49,711 nt of DNA, from NCBI GenBank assembly GCA_902805635.1, contig CADCTC010000137.1, forward strand, positions 1 through 49,711, in the 5' to 3' direction. The notes beneath the pieces were generated by a model. The model was given only the letters and a program-made list of their open reading frames with translations. It did no database searches and was not told where the DNA came from. The position numbers and the translations under genes were made by a program. The stretch comes from an uncultured Chloroflexota bacterium. GTDB taxonomy: Bacteria; Chloroflexota; UBA11872; UBA12225. Below are positions 24,390-33,165 of this stretch, piece after piece; within the stretch, counting starts at the first letter, position 1, and every line of letters starts with the position of its first letter.

Positions 24390-25754
24390 CTAGCGCGCCT
24401 GTGCGGTGCTGGCCAGGATCCGGTCGATGGCCTCCTTGGCGCTGCGCATCGCGTCCGGCACCGACTTCTTGCCGTCCAGCGCCGGCGCCAATTCGGCGTC
24501 GAAGGTGGTGCGCACCTCGCCCCAGTGCCGCGTCACCGAGAAGCTGCGCGCCAGCTTGAGCACCTCGCGCCAGGTCTTCCCGTAGTTGGCCGGCATGCCC
24601 GCGCCGTTGAAGACCTCCGCCTCGGTCACCTTCACCACCGCCGGCACCACCAGCCCCTTCTGCGCGTAGACCCTGGACGCCTCCTCACCCGACAGCCAGC
24701 TCACCAGCTGCCAGCCCGCGGCGGGCTGCTTGCTCGCCCGAACCACGCCGTGCGCCGACGAGGCCTGGGCGTACGCTTTCACCTTGTTCTTCGGCACGGG
24801 CGCCGCGTCCCAGTCAAAGGGCTTTGAACGCTGCAGGTCGAGCGCGAACGCCTGGTTGGTGGTGTTCGTCGCCAGGCGTCCGCCCATCATGAACTGGTTC
24901 AGGCTCTGCGTGCCGTAGTCGGCGGGTGTCGGCGAGACCCGGTGCCGCACGCGCATGTCCACCGCGAACTGCGCCGCCTCGATCGCGGCCGGTGAATCCA
25001 GCAGCGACTGCGTGCGCTGCTGGTTCATGATCTCGCCGCCGTTCTGCCAGATCATCTGGAACAGGTTGAAGCTGCCCGCCGAGGCGAACGTGCCGAACAC
25101 CTTCCCCTCCTCCGCGTCGCGCGTCAGCTTGCGCGACCAGTCCAGCCACTCGGCCCAGGTCGTGTCGCCGGTCGGCTCCTTGACGCCGTTGGCCTGAAAC
25201 ATCGAGCGGTTGTAGAACATCACCAGCGCCGAGGTCTCGCGCGGCAGCGCCAGCAGCTGGTTCTCCCAGCGGAAATCGTCGACCGGCCCCTTGTACCAGG
25301 CGCCCAGGTCGAACCCCTTCTCCTTCGTGTAGGGGGTGAGGTCGGCGGTCACCTTCTGAGCCGCCCAGTCCAGCGTGTGGTTGCCGTGCACCCACACCGT
25401 GTCCGGCGGCGTGCCACCCGCCAGCATGCTGGTCAGCTTCTCCGCGAACGGATCGGCGCCGCCTTCACCCGCCCAGATGATGTCCACCTTCACGTTGGGC
25501 GCCTTATCGGTGAAGTCCTTAATCAAACCGCGGTAGATCTCTTCCTCTGTTGCCCGCCCGCGTCCCATATAAGAGATGATGACCGGCCCTGCGCTCGCCG
25601 CCCCTCCCCCACCCGGCGCCGCTCCCTGTGTCGCGCCGCACGCCGCCAGTGCCGCTCCCCCCGCCACCGTTGCCGCCGCTCCAACCACGCTCCGCCGCGT
25701 ATGCGTGCGCCGGTCGCTGCGGTGTGGAGTACGTCCCTGCCGTGAACCTGCCAT
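24390..25754 (-). CDS. ABC-transporter solute-binding lipoprotein 1 (family 1)
   Basis: 454 residues; AAGGAG seven bases before the ATG. The N-terminus has a twin-arginine-like THTRRSVVG, a hydrophobic stretch and the lipobox LAAC with C39, so the mature protein is lipid-anchored outside the membrane. The rest is a cluster B/family 1 sugar-binding fold: DFTDKAPNVKVDIIWAGEG, AEKLTSMLAGGTPPDTVWVHG and WQLVSWLSGEEASRVYAQKG. It probably captures an oligosaccharide or sugar derivative. No permease or ATPase gene lies nearby, which is unusual. It sits between a terminator and the copper operon. Confidence 0.9.
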   Translation of the reverse strand: MAGSRQGRTPHRSDRRTHTRRSVVGAAATVAGGAALAACGATQGAAPGGGGAASAGPVIISYMGRGRATEEEIYRGLIKDFTDKAPNVKVDIIWAGEGGADPFAEKLTSMLAGGTPPDTVWVHGNHTLDWAAQKVTADLTPYTKEKGFDLGAWYKGPVDDFRWENQLLALPRETSALVMFYNRSMFQANGVKEPTGDTTWAEWLDWSRKLTRDAEEGKVFGTFASAGSFNLFQMIWQNGGEIMNQQRTQSLLDSPAAIEAAQFAVDMRVRHRVSPTPADYGTQSLNQFMMGGRLATNTTNQAFALDLQRSKPFDWDAAPVPKNKVKAYAQASSAHGVVRASKQPAAGWQLVSWLSGEEASRVYAQKGLVVPAVVKVTEAEVFNGAGMPANYGKTWREVLKLARSFSVTRHWGEVRTTFDAELAPALDGKKSVPDAMRSAKEAIDRILASTAQAR

Positions 25755-25845
25755 GTCGTGCTCCTTCTACTCGGCTTCCTCTGTCATGGCAACTCCTGTT
25801 CCTCGCGCACGACCCCTGCGTTTGCGCGTCGCCGCCGAATGTAAC

Positions 25846-25878
25846 ACGGCCGCGGGAGCACGTTGCTCCGGCGGCCGT
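25846..25878 (-). terminator. Terminator-like stem-loop after copZ
   Basis: A 15-nt arm (25846-25860) pairs with 25864-25878 with one mismatch around a CGT loop. It lies 29 bases beyond the copZ stop and should end the copper operon. The T run on the minus strand is poor (GTTACATT). Confidence 0.6.
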
Positions 25879-25906
25879 GGAGATGGTGACGATGACTTGC
25901 CGATGG

Positions 25907-26128
25907 TTACGCCTGCGCCACCGCCTCCACCGGGTACTCCTCCTCGGCCAGGATCTCCTTCACCCGGTCGAGCGAGATGGTCCCTTCATCATATTCGAGG
26001 TGGACCTTCTGCGTCGGCACGTCCACCCGTACCTGCTTCACCCCGGCCTCCGGCTGCAGCACCTTGGTGATTGCCTGCGAGCAGTGCTCGCAAGAGATCT
26101 CTGGTATGTCCAATACGACTTTGCTCAT
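25907..26128 (-). CDS. copZ: Copper chaperone (HMA domain)
   Basis: 73 residues, a single heavy-metal-associated ferredoxin-like domain. C13 and C16 in ISCEHCSQAI form the Cu(I)-binding CxxC loop, here C-E-H-C, with His between the cysteines. It should carry Cu(I) in the cytoplasm to the CopA ATPase or to CsoR. Last gene of the csoR-copA-copZ set, 130 bases after copA. Confidence 0.92.
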   Translation of the reverse strand: MSKVVLDIPEISCEHCSQAITKVLQPEAGVKQVRVDVPTQKVHLEYDEGTISLDRVKEILAEEEYPVEAVAQA

Positions 26129-26153
26129 TGCTGTGGTCCTTTCTTGAATGCGC

Positions 26154-26181
26154 GTGTGCTGTGTGCTGTGTGCTGTGTGCT
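26154..26181. repeat. Four tandem heptamers GTGTGCT
   Basis: Four perfect head-to-tail copies of GTGTGCT lie 26 bases before the copZ start codon on the coding (minus) strand, read there as AGCACAC. Repeat-number change would alter the copZ leader. Confidence 0.85.
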
Positions 26182-26208
26182 AGTGGGTAGTAGGTGTTCA
26201 CGTACGCC

Positions 26209-26240
26209 GGGGGAGCGGGCAGCGTGCCGCCCGCTCCCCC
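26209..26240 (-). terminator. Perfect 12-bp stem-loop between copA and copZ
   Basis: GGGGGAGCGGGC (26209-26220) pairs with GCCCGCTCCCCC (26229-26240), loop of 8 nt, starting 19 bases after the copA stop. There is no T run on the minus strand, so partial termination or protection of the copA mRNA end is as likely as full termination. Confidence 0.6.
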
Positions 26241-26258
26241 GCGAGTGGTAAGTCCGTA

Positions 26259-29200
26259 TTAGCTGGCGTCGACCGCGATCACGAAATCTGCGGTGACGAC
26301 CCGCCCATCATTGGTCTGAAACTGCCCCCAGACCTTGTACAGGCTGGCCGATGGAAAGGTGTAGTGGAAGGCGATCTCCGGTCCGTAGCTGACTGCAGGA
26401 TTGTGTCCGCCCGCTGAGTGTGTGTCAGCGCCGCCGCGCTCAGCCGCCCGGGCGGCGGGTGCGGCACCGTGGCCGTTGGAAGCCGGTCCGCCGGCGGCCG
26501 GCACTTCCCCGTGTACGTGGGCAAACGAGGCACCATCCGGCGTGGCGATGACGACGTGTGCCGGCGCACCCAGGTACGGCTGGAGATTGCGCAGTGGCTC
26601 GCCCGTGGCGGCCTCTTCAACTCGGAAGGTAAGCGCCGCTTCCTCACCGGCGTGGATGTGCCCCGCGCCGAGCAGCGCTACACGTACGGTGTCCGCTGCC
26701 TTCGGCGCACGATCCACCACCAGCGGTGTCACCGGAGCGTCCGGCTCGCCGGCCCGTAGCGTGTCTCGAAGGAGTACCGTCTGCCCACCGCGGCGCTCGA
26801 ACTCCGCGAACAGCAGGTACTCTGCGGGCGCCGGGAAGGTCACGTCCAGTGCGTACTCGCCGGGCACACCGGTGGGCTGCGGGTGGACGTGTTGGAACTG
26901 GCGCAGATCGCGGCTGAGTACCACGAGGTGCAGCGGCTGCTCGTGCGATACCACCATATCCGTCAAAGGTACGCCGGAGCGGGCATCGGCCAGGCGGTAT
27001 GTCAGCCGTGTTTGCACGCCCGGCTCCACGCGTGGCGGGGCAACCAGCGTTGCCGAGACGCCCGCCTGTGTAGCAGAAACGGGCGCCCGCATCGCAGCGG
27101 TACGGTGTGTGTCAGCCGTACCGCCGCCCATGCCGTGCTCGTCGCCTCGGCCGAACGCCAGCGCAGTCGCCCCTACTCCGAGCGCGATGACCGCGATACC
27201 GGCCAGATATCCGAGCTCACGCAGGCGCGACCCAAGCGACGGGTGGAGGATCTCGGCGGCGCTCGCGGGGCGACGGAAGCTGCGCAGGCGCAGTGCGTTC
27301 GTCACCACGCTCACGCTGCTCATCGCCATAGCCGCCGCCGCCAGCACCGGGTTCAGCAGCACCCCGAAGAATGGATACAGCGCGCCCATGGCGACGGGGA
27401 TGAGCAGCACATTGTAGGCGAAGGCCCAGAACAGCCCCTGCTTGATGGCGCCCACCGTCTTACGCGAGAGCGCGATGCCGGTGACAATGCCACGCAGGTC
27501 GCCGCCAATCAGCGTCATGTCCGAGGCAGCCATGGCCACGTCGGTCCCGGTGCCGATCGCGATGCCCAGGTCGGCCTGCGCCAGCGCCGGGGCGTCGTTG
27601 ATGCCGTCCCCCACCATGGCGACCACACTGCCGGCCGCCTGCAGCTCCTTGACTTTGTCCGCCTTCTGCTCCGGCAGCACTTCCGCCAGGACGTGCTCGA
27701 TCCCGACCTCGCGTGCGATCGCTTCGGCGGTGGTCTGGTTGTCGCCGGTAAGCATCCACACGTCTAGCCCCAGCGCCTTCAGCTGAGCGACGGCATCGTG
27801 GGATTCGGGTTTCAGCGTGTCCGCCACCGCCACGATGCCGAGCAGCTGCCCGCTGCCGGCGACGCCGCGCGCCACAAACATTGGCGTCGCGCCGCCGGCC
27901 GCGATGCGCTCAGCACTCTCCAGCAGTGACCGTTCCGAACCCGCCGCTCCGTCCAGCGGGATGCCCCACTGCTCCATCAGCGCGCGGTTGCCGAGCAGAA
28001 CAGCATGACCACCGATTACGGCGCGCACACCCTTGCCGGTAATTGATTCGAAACCGGTCGCAGTCGGGAGCTCTAGCCCTTCGTCGCGTGCGCGTTCGAC
28101 AATTGCCTCTCCGAGCGGGTGCTCTGAGCCCACCTCTACGGCAGCAGCCAGCTGAAGCAGCGTCCGCTCGTCCACGGCGCCGCCGGCAGTCACCAGCTGC
28201 GTCACGGCCGGCTTGCCGCGGGTGAGCGTCCCCGTCTTGTCCAGCACGATGGCGGAGATGCGCCTGGTGGCCTCCAACGCCTCGCCGCCGCGGATGAGGA
28301 TGCCGTTCTCTGCGGCTTTACCCGTGCCCACCATGATCGCTGTGGGCGTGGCGAGGCCCAACGCGCAGGGGCACGCGATGATCAGGATCGCGATGGTCGT
28401 CTGGATAGCAAACGTCAAACGGGGCTCCGGACCGACCAGCATCCAGGCCACGAAATTGAGCGCCGCGACGACGAGGACCGCCGGCACGAAGAAGCCGGAG
28501 ATGCTGTCGGCCAGGCGCTGCATGGGCGCCTTTGACCCCTGCGCTTCCTCCACCAGCCGCACGATCTGTGCGAGCGCGGTGTCCCGCCCAACCTTGGTTG
28601 CCTTGAAAACGAAAGATCCCGTCTTGTTCAGCGTGGCGCCGATCACCTGGTCGCCGGGCACTTTCTCCACGGGCAGGCTCTCGCCGGTGAGCATGCTCTC
28701 GTCTAGCGCCGACCAGCCTTGCTCGACAATGCCATCCACCGGCACTTTCTCGCCGGGACGCACGCGCACCAGATCGCCGGTGCGGACCTGCTCGATTGGG
28801 ATGTCTAGCTCGGCCCCGGCGCGGATTACTCGCGCCGTCCTGGCCTGCAGTCCCATCAGGGCGCGGATGGCGGCGCCGGTCTGCTTCTTGGCGCGCGCCT
28901 CCATCCAGCGCCCCATCAGGATGAGGGCGATGATGATGACGGCTGTCTCGTAATAGAGGTGGAACTGGAAGCCCCAGCGCTCGGCCAGCTGCGGCCACAG
29001 CGTGACGAAGGCGCTATAGCCATACGCCACGCTGGTGCCGACGGCGACGAGCGTGTTCATGTTGGTGCTGCCGTGGCGGCCCGCCGCCCAGGCGGCGCGG
29101 TAGAAGCCGGCGCCGGCCCAGAACTGAACCAGTGTGGAGACCAGCAGCAGCGCCGGGGCCAACAGGCGCATGTCTATGCCGACCGGGACGTACATCAGCG

Positions 29201-29687
29201 CCATCATGGCGACGCCGGCAGCCAGGCTTACCGTCCATTTGCGCCTGAGGCTGTCGATCTCGCGCTGCCGCTCGCGCTCGCGTTGTTCCACCGGGTCGTC
29301 GGCGTGCGCCGCGCCGGCCGCACCGCTGGAACCGACGGCTTCATGGAGCTCAGGCCCCTGTTCACCCGCCGCGACAACCGGCCGGTCTGGCGCCGCCCCA
29401 GCGTCGGGCAGCTCGCCCACGCCGTACCCCGCCTTCTCGACGGCCTTGCGCAGATCTACAAAGGAGACGACGCTGGGGTCGTAGGTGACGCGCGCCTTTT
29501 CCGTGGCCAGGTTGACACTGGCCTCTCCGACGCCCCCCACTTTGCCGAGCGCCTTCTCGATGCGGCGCACGCACGACGCGCACGTCATGCCGGTCACCGG
29601 AAAGGTGACCTGCTCCGGCGCCTGGCTGCCGGTGGGCTCCGTGGCGCTCGTGGCGTCCGGGGTTGTGATGATCGGTGCTTGGGCCAT
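26259..29687 (-). CDS. copA: Cu(I)-translocating P-type ATPase with extra C-terminal extracytoplasmic domain
   Basis: 1142 residues; typical CopA is 700-850. The N-terminal HMA domain has GMTCASC (33-39), and the linker 95-145 is Ala/acid-rich. ATPase motifs: TGES (334-337), transmembrane CPC (439-441, Cu-binding), DKTGTLT (phosphorylated D483), SEHPLGEAI and [18 protein letters not shown]. The usual two last helices end near [11 protein letters not shown]. An additional helix ([19 protein letters not shown], about 828-846) follows, then 296 residues: two beta-rich repeats with HVHP (933-936) and HVHG (about 1057-1060), GHIHAG near 1010 and a His-rich linker. The extra helix would place this tail outside the cytoplasm, where it may receive exported copper; this is inference. 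Start chosen at ATG with GGAG upstream. Confidence 0.95.
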   Translation of the reverse strand: MAQAPIITTPDATSATEPTGSQAPEQVTFPVTGMTCASCVRRIEKALGKVGGVGEASVNLATEKARVTYDPSVVSFVDLRKAVEKAGYGVGELPDAGAAPDRPVVAAGEQGPELHEAVGSSGAAGAAHADDPVEQRERERQREIDSLRRKWTVSLAAGVAMMALMYVPVGIDMRLLAPALLLVSTLVQFWAGAGFYRAAWAAGRHGSTNMNTLVAVGTSVAYGYSAFVTLWPQLAERWGFQFHLYYETAVIIIALILMGRWMEARAKKQTGAAIRALMGLQARTARVIRAGAELDIPIEQVRTGDLVRVRPGEKVPVDGIVEQGWSALDESMLTGESLPVEKVPGDQVIGATLNKTGSFVFKATKVGRDTALAQIVRLVEEAQGSKAPMQRLADSISGFFVPAVLVVAALNFVAWMLVGPEPRLTFAIQTTIAILIIACPCALGLATPTAIMVGTGKAAENGILIRGGEALEATRRISAIVLDKTGTLTRGKPAVTQLVTAGGAVDERTLLQLAAAVEVGSEHPLGEAIVERARDEGLELPTATGFESITGKGVRAVIGGHAVLLGNRALMEQWGIPLDGAAGSERSLLESAERIAAGGATPMFVARGVAGSGQLLGIVAVADTLKPESHDAVAQLKALGLDVWMLTGDNQTTAEAIAREVGIEHVLAEVLPEQKADKVKELQAAGSVVAMVGDGINDAPALAQADLGIAIGTGTDVAMAASDMTLIGGDLRGIVTGIALSRKTVGAIKQGLFWAFAYNVLLIPVAMGALYPFFGVLLNPVLAAAAMAMSSVSVVTNALRLRSFRRPASAAEILHPSLGSRLRELGYLAGIAVIALGVGATALAFGRGDEHGMGGGTADTHRTAAMRAPVSATQAGVSATLVAPPRVEPGVQTRLTYRLADARSGVPLTDMVVSHEQPLHLVVLSRDLRQFQHVHPQPTGVPGEYALDVTFPAPAEYLLFAEFERRGGQTVLLRDTLRAGEPDAPVTPLVVDRAPKAADTVRVALLGAGHIHAGEEAALTFRVEEAATGEPLRNLQPYLGAPAHVVIATPDGASFAHVHGEVPAAGGPASNGHGAAPAARAAERGGADTHSAGGHNPAVSYGPEIAFHYTFPSASLYKVWGQFQTNDGRVVTADFVIAVDAS

Positions 29688-29758
29688 TGGTGGTGTTCTC
29701 CAGGGATGATGTGAGCCGATGCGCGCCGCGAGTTCGTCGTTGCGCCCGGCCTATCCCC

Positions 29759-30088
29759 TTAGACGCGCTCGCCCGCCTCGGTTACACCCCTGTCGGGTTC
29801 ATCTGGGCGGCGGACGGCGCCCTGCTCGAACAACGCGAGCAGCTCGCCAATGACGCGCTCGCGCTCTCCGGCCTCCTCGCCGCGGATGGCAGTGGTGACA
29901 CAGCTCTGCAGATGGTCTTGCAGGAGCAGCGCGTTCACGCGCCCGATGGCGCCCTGCACCGCCTGGAGCTGCTTGATAACGTCCATGCAGTAGGCGTCTT
30001 CGTCCACCATCTTGATGACACCGCGCAGGTGGCCATCCACGCTCTTTAGGCGGTTGAGGATCTGTGTTCTGCCCTGATCAGTCGGCAT
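29759..30088 (-). CDS. csoR: CsoR-family copper-sensing repressor
   Basis: 109 residues from ATG 30088 (the open frame to 30169 runs into the operator and is unlikely). Four-helix DUF156 fold: RTQILNRLKSVDGHLRGVIKMVDEDAYC. The Cu(I) site C34-x24-H59-x3-C63 (QDHLQSC) has exactly the CsoR spacing. When copper binds, the protein leaves its operator. First gene of the copper operon; copA begins 71 bases further on. Confidence 0.93.
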   Translation of the reverse strand: MPTDQGRTQILNRLKSVDGHLRGVIKMVDEDAYCMDVIKQLQAVQGAIGRVNALLLQDHLQSCVTTAIRGEEAGERERVIGELLALFEQGAVRRPDEPDRGVTEAGERV

Positions 30089-30120
30089 GGCGCTTAGTGC
30101 TGTCTCATCTGCTGGCTGGC

Positions 30121-30146
30121 CCACCCCCCTGGGGGAGGGGTATACC
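30121..30146 (-). promoter_or_regulatory. Copper operon promoter/CsoR operator
   Basis: CCCCC and GGGGG arms around CT (30124-30135), a further GGGG (30137-30140) and the palindrome GGTATACC (30139-30146) make a G/C-tract dyad like known CsoR operators. On the minus strand TATACC (30144-30139) could be the -10, so a bound CsoR would cover the transcription start. TATAGT (30155-30150) is a second -10 candidate. Confidence 0.6.
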
Positions 30147-30286
30147 AAGACTATAGCGCCGCGGCGCAAGTGCCGTTCTGGATGTCATGCCGCGTATTTC
30201 CGTGCGCTTTTGCCTCTATCCTTTTTGAATCAATTCGCTAGGGCCGTGCTCAAGCACCGCCAACGGGATCAGGCAAGGAGACGACG

Positions 30287-31441
30287 ATGCGTATTGGCAT
30301 CTTGACGGGCGGCGGCGACGTGCCGGGGCTCAACCCATGCATCAAGGCGGTGGTCAACCGCGCCGAGGACGCGGGCATGGAGGTGGTAGGTATCCGTCGC
30401 GGGTGGGGCGGCGTGCTCCACTTCAACCCCGACCGGCCGGAGGACAGGGACACGTGGCTGGAGCCGCTCAACCGCGCCGCCGTGTGCACCATCGACCGTT
30501 ACGGCGGCACCCACCTGCACATGTCGCAGACCAACCCGCAGAACGTGAGCGAGGCCGCACTGCCGGACTTCCTCAAGGGGAAGGTCCAGAAGACGGCCAA
30601 GGGCACGTACGACTGCACGCCGCACACGCTGCGGGTGCTGGAGCACCTGGGTATCTCCGCTCTGATCCCCATCGGCGGCGATGACACGCTCTCCTTCGCG
30701 GTGCGGCTGCACCAGGAGGGCGTGCGCGTGATCAGCGTCCCTAAGACGATGGACAACGACGTCTTCGGCACCGACTATTGCATCGGCTTCTCGACGGCGA
30801 TCACGCGCAGCGTGGACTTCATCAACGCGCTGCGCACACCCAGCGGCTCGCACGAGCGCATCGCGGTGGTGGAGGTGTTCGGGCGCAACTGCGGCGAGAC
30901 GGCGCTGGTTTCCGCCTACCTGGCGGACGTGGACCGTGCGGTGATCTCCGAGGTCCCCTTCGACGTGGAGAAGCTAGCGCACTTGCTGGTGGCGGACAAG
31001 GAGCGCAACCCGAGCAACTACGCCATGCTGGCCATCTCAGAAGGCGCGACGATGATCGGCGGACAGGTGGTGGAATATGGCCAGGAGGATGCCTATGGCC
31101 ACAAGAAGCTGGGCGGCATCGGGCAGATCACCGGCGAGGCCATCAAGCGCATCACCGGCGTGGACATCATCTACCAGCCGCTGGCGTATCTCATGCGCGC
31201 GGGCGCGCCGGACTCGTTGGACCGCATGGTGGCCATCTCTTATGGCAACCTGGCGGTGGAGCAGCTGATCCAGGGGCACTCCGGACGCATGGTGGCGCTG
31301 CAGAGCGGGCAGTACACCACCGTGCCCATAGAGACGTGTGTGCAGGGCGTCAAGCGCGTGGACGTGGAGGAGCTGTACGACGTGGAGGCGTACCGACCCA
31401 AGGTGCGTCACGTACTGGGCAAGCCGATGTTCCTGTACTGA
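30287..31441 (+). CDS. pfkA: 6-phosphofructokinase, PPi-type signature
   Basis: 384 residues; AAGGAGA lies just before the ATG. Phosphorylates fructose 6-phosphate in glycolysis. GGGDVPGLN (8-16) is the nucleotide loop, GGDDT (130-134) and PKTMDND (152-158) the phosphoryl-donor and catalytic motifs, and MISEG-like AISEGA the substrate region. In E. coli ATP-PFK the two discriminating positions are Gly and Gly (GGDGS, PGTIDND); Asp plus Lys, as here (D133 and K153), mark pyrophosphate-dependent enzymes, which work reversibly. So PPi use is likely, though a few enzymes deviate. Divergent from csoR. Confidence 0.92.
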   Translation: MRIGILTGGGDVPGLNPCIKAVVNRAEDAGMEVVGIRRGWGGVLHFNPDRPEDRDTWLEPLNRAAVCTIDRYGGTHLHMSQTNPQNVSEAALPDFLKGKVQKTAKGTYDCTPHTLRVLEHLGISALIPIGGDDTLSFAVRLHQEGVRVISVPKTMDNDVFGTDYCIGFSTAITRSVDFINALRTPSGSHERIAVVEVFGRNCGETALVSAYLADVDRAVISEVPFDVEKLAHLLVADKERNPSNYAMLAISEGATMIGGQVVEYGQEDAYGHKKLGGIGQITGEAIKRITGVDIIYQPLAYLMRAGAPDSLDRMVAISYGNLAVEQLIQGHSGRMVALQSGQYTTVPIETCVQGVKRVDVEELYDVEAYRPKVRHVLGKPMFLY

Positions 31442-31481
31442 GAACCGGCCGTCATGTGGCGACTCTGCCCGCCGATTGACG

Positions 31482-31527
31482 GTGTGACGCGTAAGAGCAA
31501 TCGAGTGACTGCTCTTACGCGTTACAC
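31482..31527. terminator. Long bidirectional stem-loop between pfkA and solute-binding gene 2
   Basis: Eighteen bases at 31482-31499 pair with 31510-31527 with one mismatch; loop of 10 nt. The stem contains ACGCGTAAGAGCA. It separates two convergent genes and ends 9 bases before the solute-binding stop codon. Confidence 0.75.
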
Positions 31528-31536
31528 CACTCCTCG

Positions 31537-32928
31537 TTACTTCTTGACGTTGGCCGCCAGGTTCACTAGCTGCCGGTTCAGCTCCTCGAAGGTCTGGCGC
31601 ACGGGTTTGTCTTCGCCTAGGATCTGCCACATCGCCGCCTCGATGGTCAGGGTGGCCTGGGGCACTTCTACGATGGAGTCCTGGGTGCGGACGTACTGCA
31701 TTTGGTCGAACGTGACCTTTGCATTGGGGTTCTCTGCCAGGAACTTCTTGTAGTCCGGCTGATCGGCGGCGTCGGTGCGCACCACCATGTAGCCGGTCTG
31801 CTGCGAGAAGTAGATGGTGTTGGGCGTGTTCGTCACGAACTTGATGAACTCCCAGCCGGCCTCTTTCTTCTCGCGCGGGATGCTGTTGAGGATGGTGAGG
31901 CCAGAGCCACCGCCCGGTACGGCGCGCTCCTTCTTGGCCGGCAGGAAGGCCGCGCCCAGACGGAAGGTGGCCGCTTTCTCGTTCTGGGTTAGCTGCGCGG
32001 TGGACTCAATGGTGAAGGAAAGCTGCCCCTGCATGAACGCCGTCTGGGCTGGGCCGGGCGCCTTGTAGGCACGCGCCATCTGGTGGCGCTTGACCATGTC
32101 CACCAGGAGTTCCATAGCCAGGATGTTCTCCGGCTGGGTCAGCGTCGGGTTGAACTTGTCGTCCGAGTACTTGCCGCCGAACGCCCACAGCATGCTCTGG
32201 AAGCCCCACCAGTAGGCGATCGACGGCGCCGCACGCTGGCGCGGCTCGTCGCTGGCTGCCTGCGGTATGCCCGCGCGGGTGAGCTTCTGGCCGATCTCCA
32301 CCAGTTGGTCCCAGGTGGAGGGTGGCGTCTCGGGCAGCCCTGCCGCCTTGAGGTGGTCCTTGTTGTAGTAGAGCAGCGGTGTGGAGCGGGCGAACGGGAT
32401 CTGGTACAGCTTGCCGTTGATCGTGCCGTTCTTGATGAAGCCCGGCGCGTACTTCTCGAACTGCGCGCTCTTGTCGCTCTTGCCGAACTCATCCAGCGGG
32501 TGCAGTGCGCCCTGACGGGCGAATGCCGGGGTGTGCTGGTCCACGGTGAGCAGCATCACGTCGGGCGGCGTGTTGGCCGCGAGCGAGGCGGTGAGCTTCT
32601 CGGCCGCCTGGGCGTAGGCGCCGACGTGCTCCAGGCTCACATTGACGTCGGTGCGCTTGGCGTTGAAGTCGTCGGTCAGCTTCACCTGCGCCTCGTGGCG
32701 CGGTCCCTCCAGCGACTTCCAGTACGTCAGCTGCACTGGCTGCTTGAACGTGAAGCCGTTGGGCCCCAGCCGCTCAGAGCCTTCTGACGTGCCGGCGCCA
32801 CCCGATCCACCGGCGCCACACGCGGCTACCAGCGCACCGCTGCCAATCGCGCCTAACGCGGCGCCGATCCTGAATACCGACCGGCGCGTCGTACCGCGCC
32901 GCGTGTCCTCTGTACGTCCCGTCTCCAT
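31537..32928 (-). CDS. ABC-transporter solute-binding lipoprotein 2 (UgpB/MalE-like)
   Basis: 463 residues. Twin-arginine-like TTRRSVFRIGAALG and lipobox VAAC (C37) give a lipid-anchored extracytoplasmic protein. Family 1 features: QLTYWKSLEGPRHEAQVKLTDDFN, AEKLTASLAANTPPDVMLL, YQIPFARSTPLLYYNKDHLKAAGLP and GWEFIKFVTNTPNTIYFSQQTGYMVV. Closest in style to glycerol-3-phosphate or oligosaccharide binders of the UgpB type. The proteins at 24390 and here share only family features and have no transporter genes beside them. No clear Shine-Dalgarno. Confidence 0.9.
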   Translation of the reverse strand: METGRTEDTRRGTTRRSVFRIGAALGAIGSGALVAACGAGGSGGAGTSEGSERLGPNGFTFKQPVQLTYWKSLEGPRHEAQVKLTDDFNAKRTDVNVSLEHVGAYAQAAEKLTASLAANTPPDVMLLTVDQHTPAFARQGALHPLDEFGKSDKSAQFEKYAPGFIKNGTINGKLYQIPFARSTPLLYYNKDHLKAAGLPETPPSTWDQLVEIGQKLTRAGIPQAASDEPRQRAAPSIAYWWGFQSMLWAFGGKYSDDKFNPTLTQPENILAMELLVDMVKRHQMARAYKAPGPAQTAFMQGQLSFTIESTAQLTQNEKAATFRLGAAFLPAKKERAVPGGGSGLTILNSIPREKKEAGWEFIKFVTNTPNTIYFSQQTGYMVVRTDAADQPDYKKFLAENPNAKVTFDQMQYVRTQDSIVEVPQATLTIEAAMWQILGEDKPVRQTFEELNRQLVNLAANVKK

Positions 32929-33165
32929 GTGTAGTGTCCCGTCTTCCTGCGCCCCGGCCGTCCTGTGGGCGACATCATCTAAAGCGCAGCCCCATCATAC
33001 TCCGGTTTCGTTACGTGAGCCAGATCAAGTGTTACGCGACGCCCCGCCATCCGGCTAGGCGAAGGTCCGGCCACGTGCCCGATGGCAGGTCGCGCCTGGT
33101 GAGCGACCATAGCGTATGTTAGGCGGGACCTGGACGAGGGTCTCGCATCAGATGGGAGAAGAGCG
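32929..33165. other. Divergent intergenic region
   Basis: 237 bases between solute-binding gene 2 and the SIMPL gene. I see no gene. GTTACGTGA (33010-33018) and GTTACGCGA (33033-33041) are near-direct repeats 23 bp apart and might be a binding site. TATGTT (33115-33120) is a weak -10 candidate for the SIMPL gene. Confidence 0.3.
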
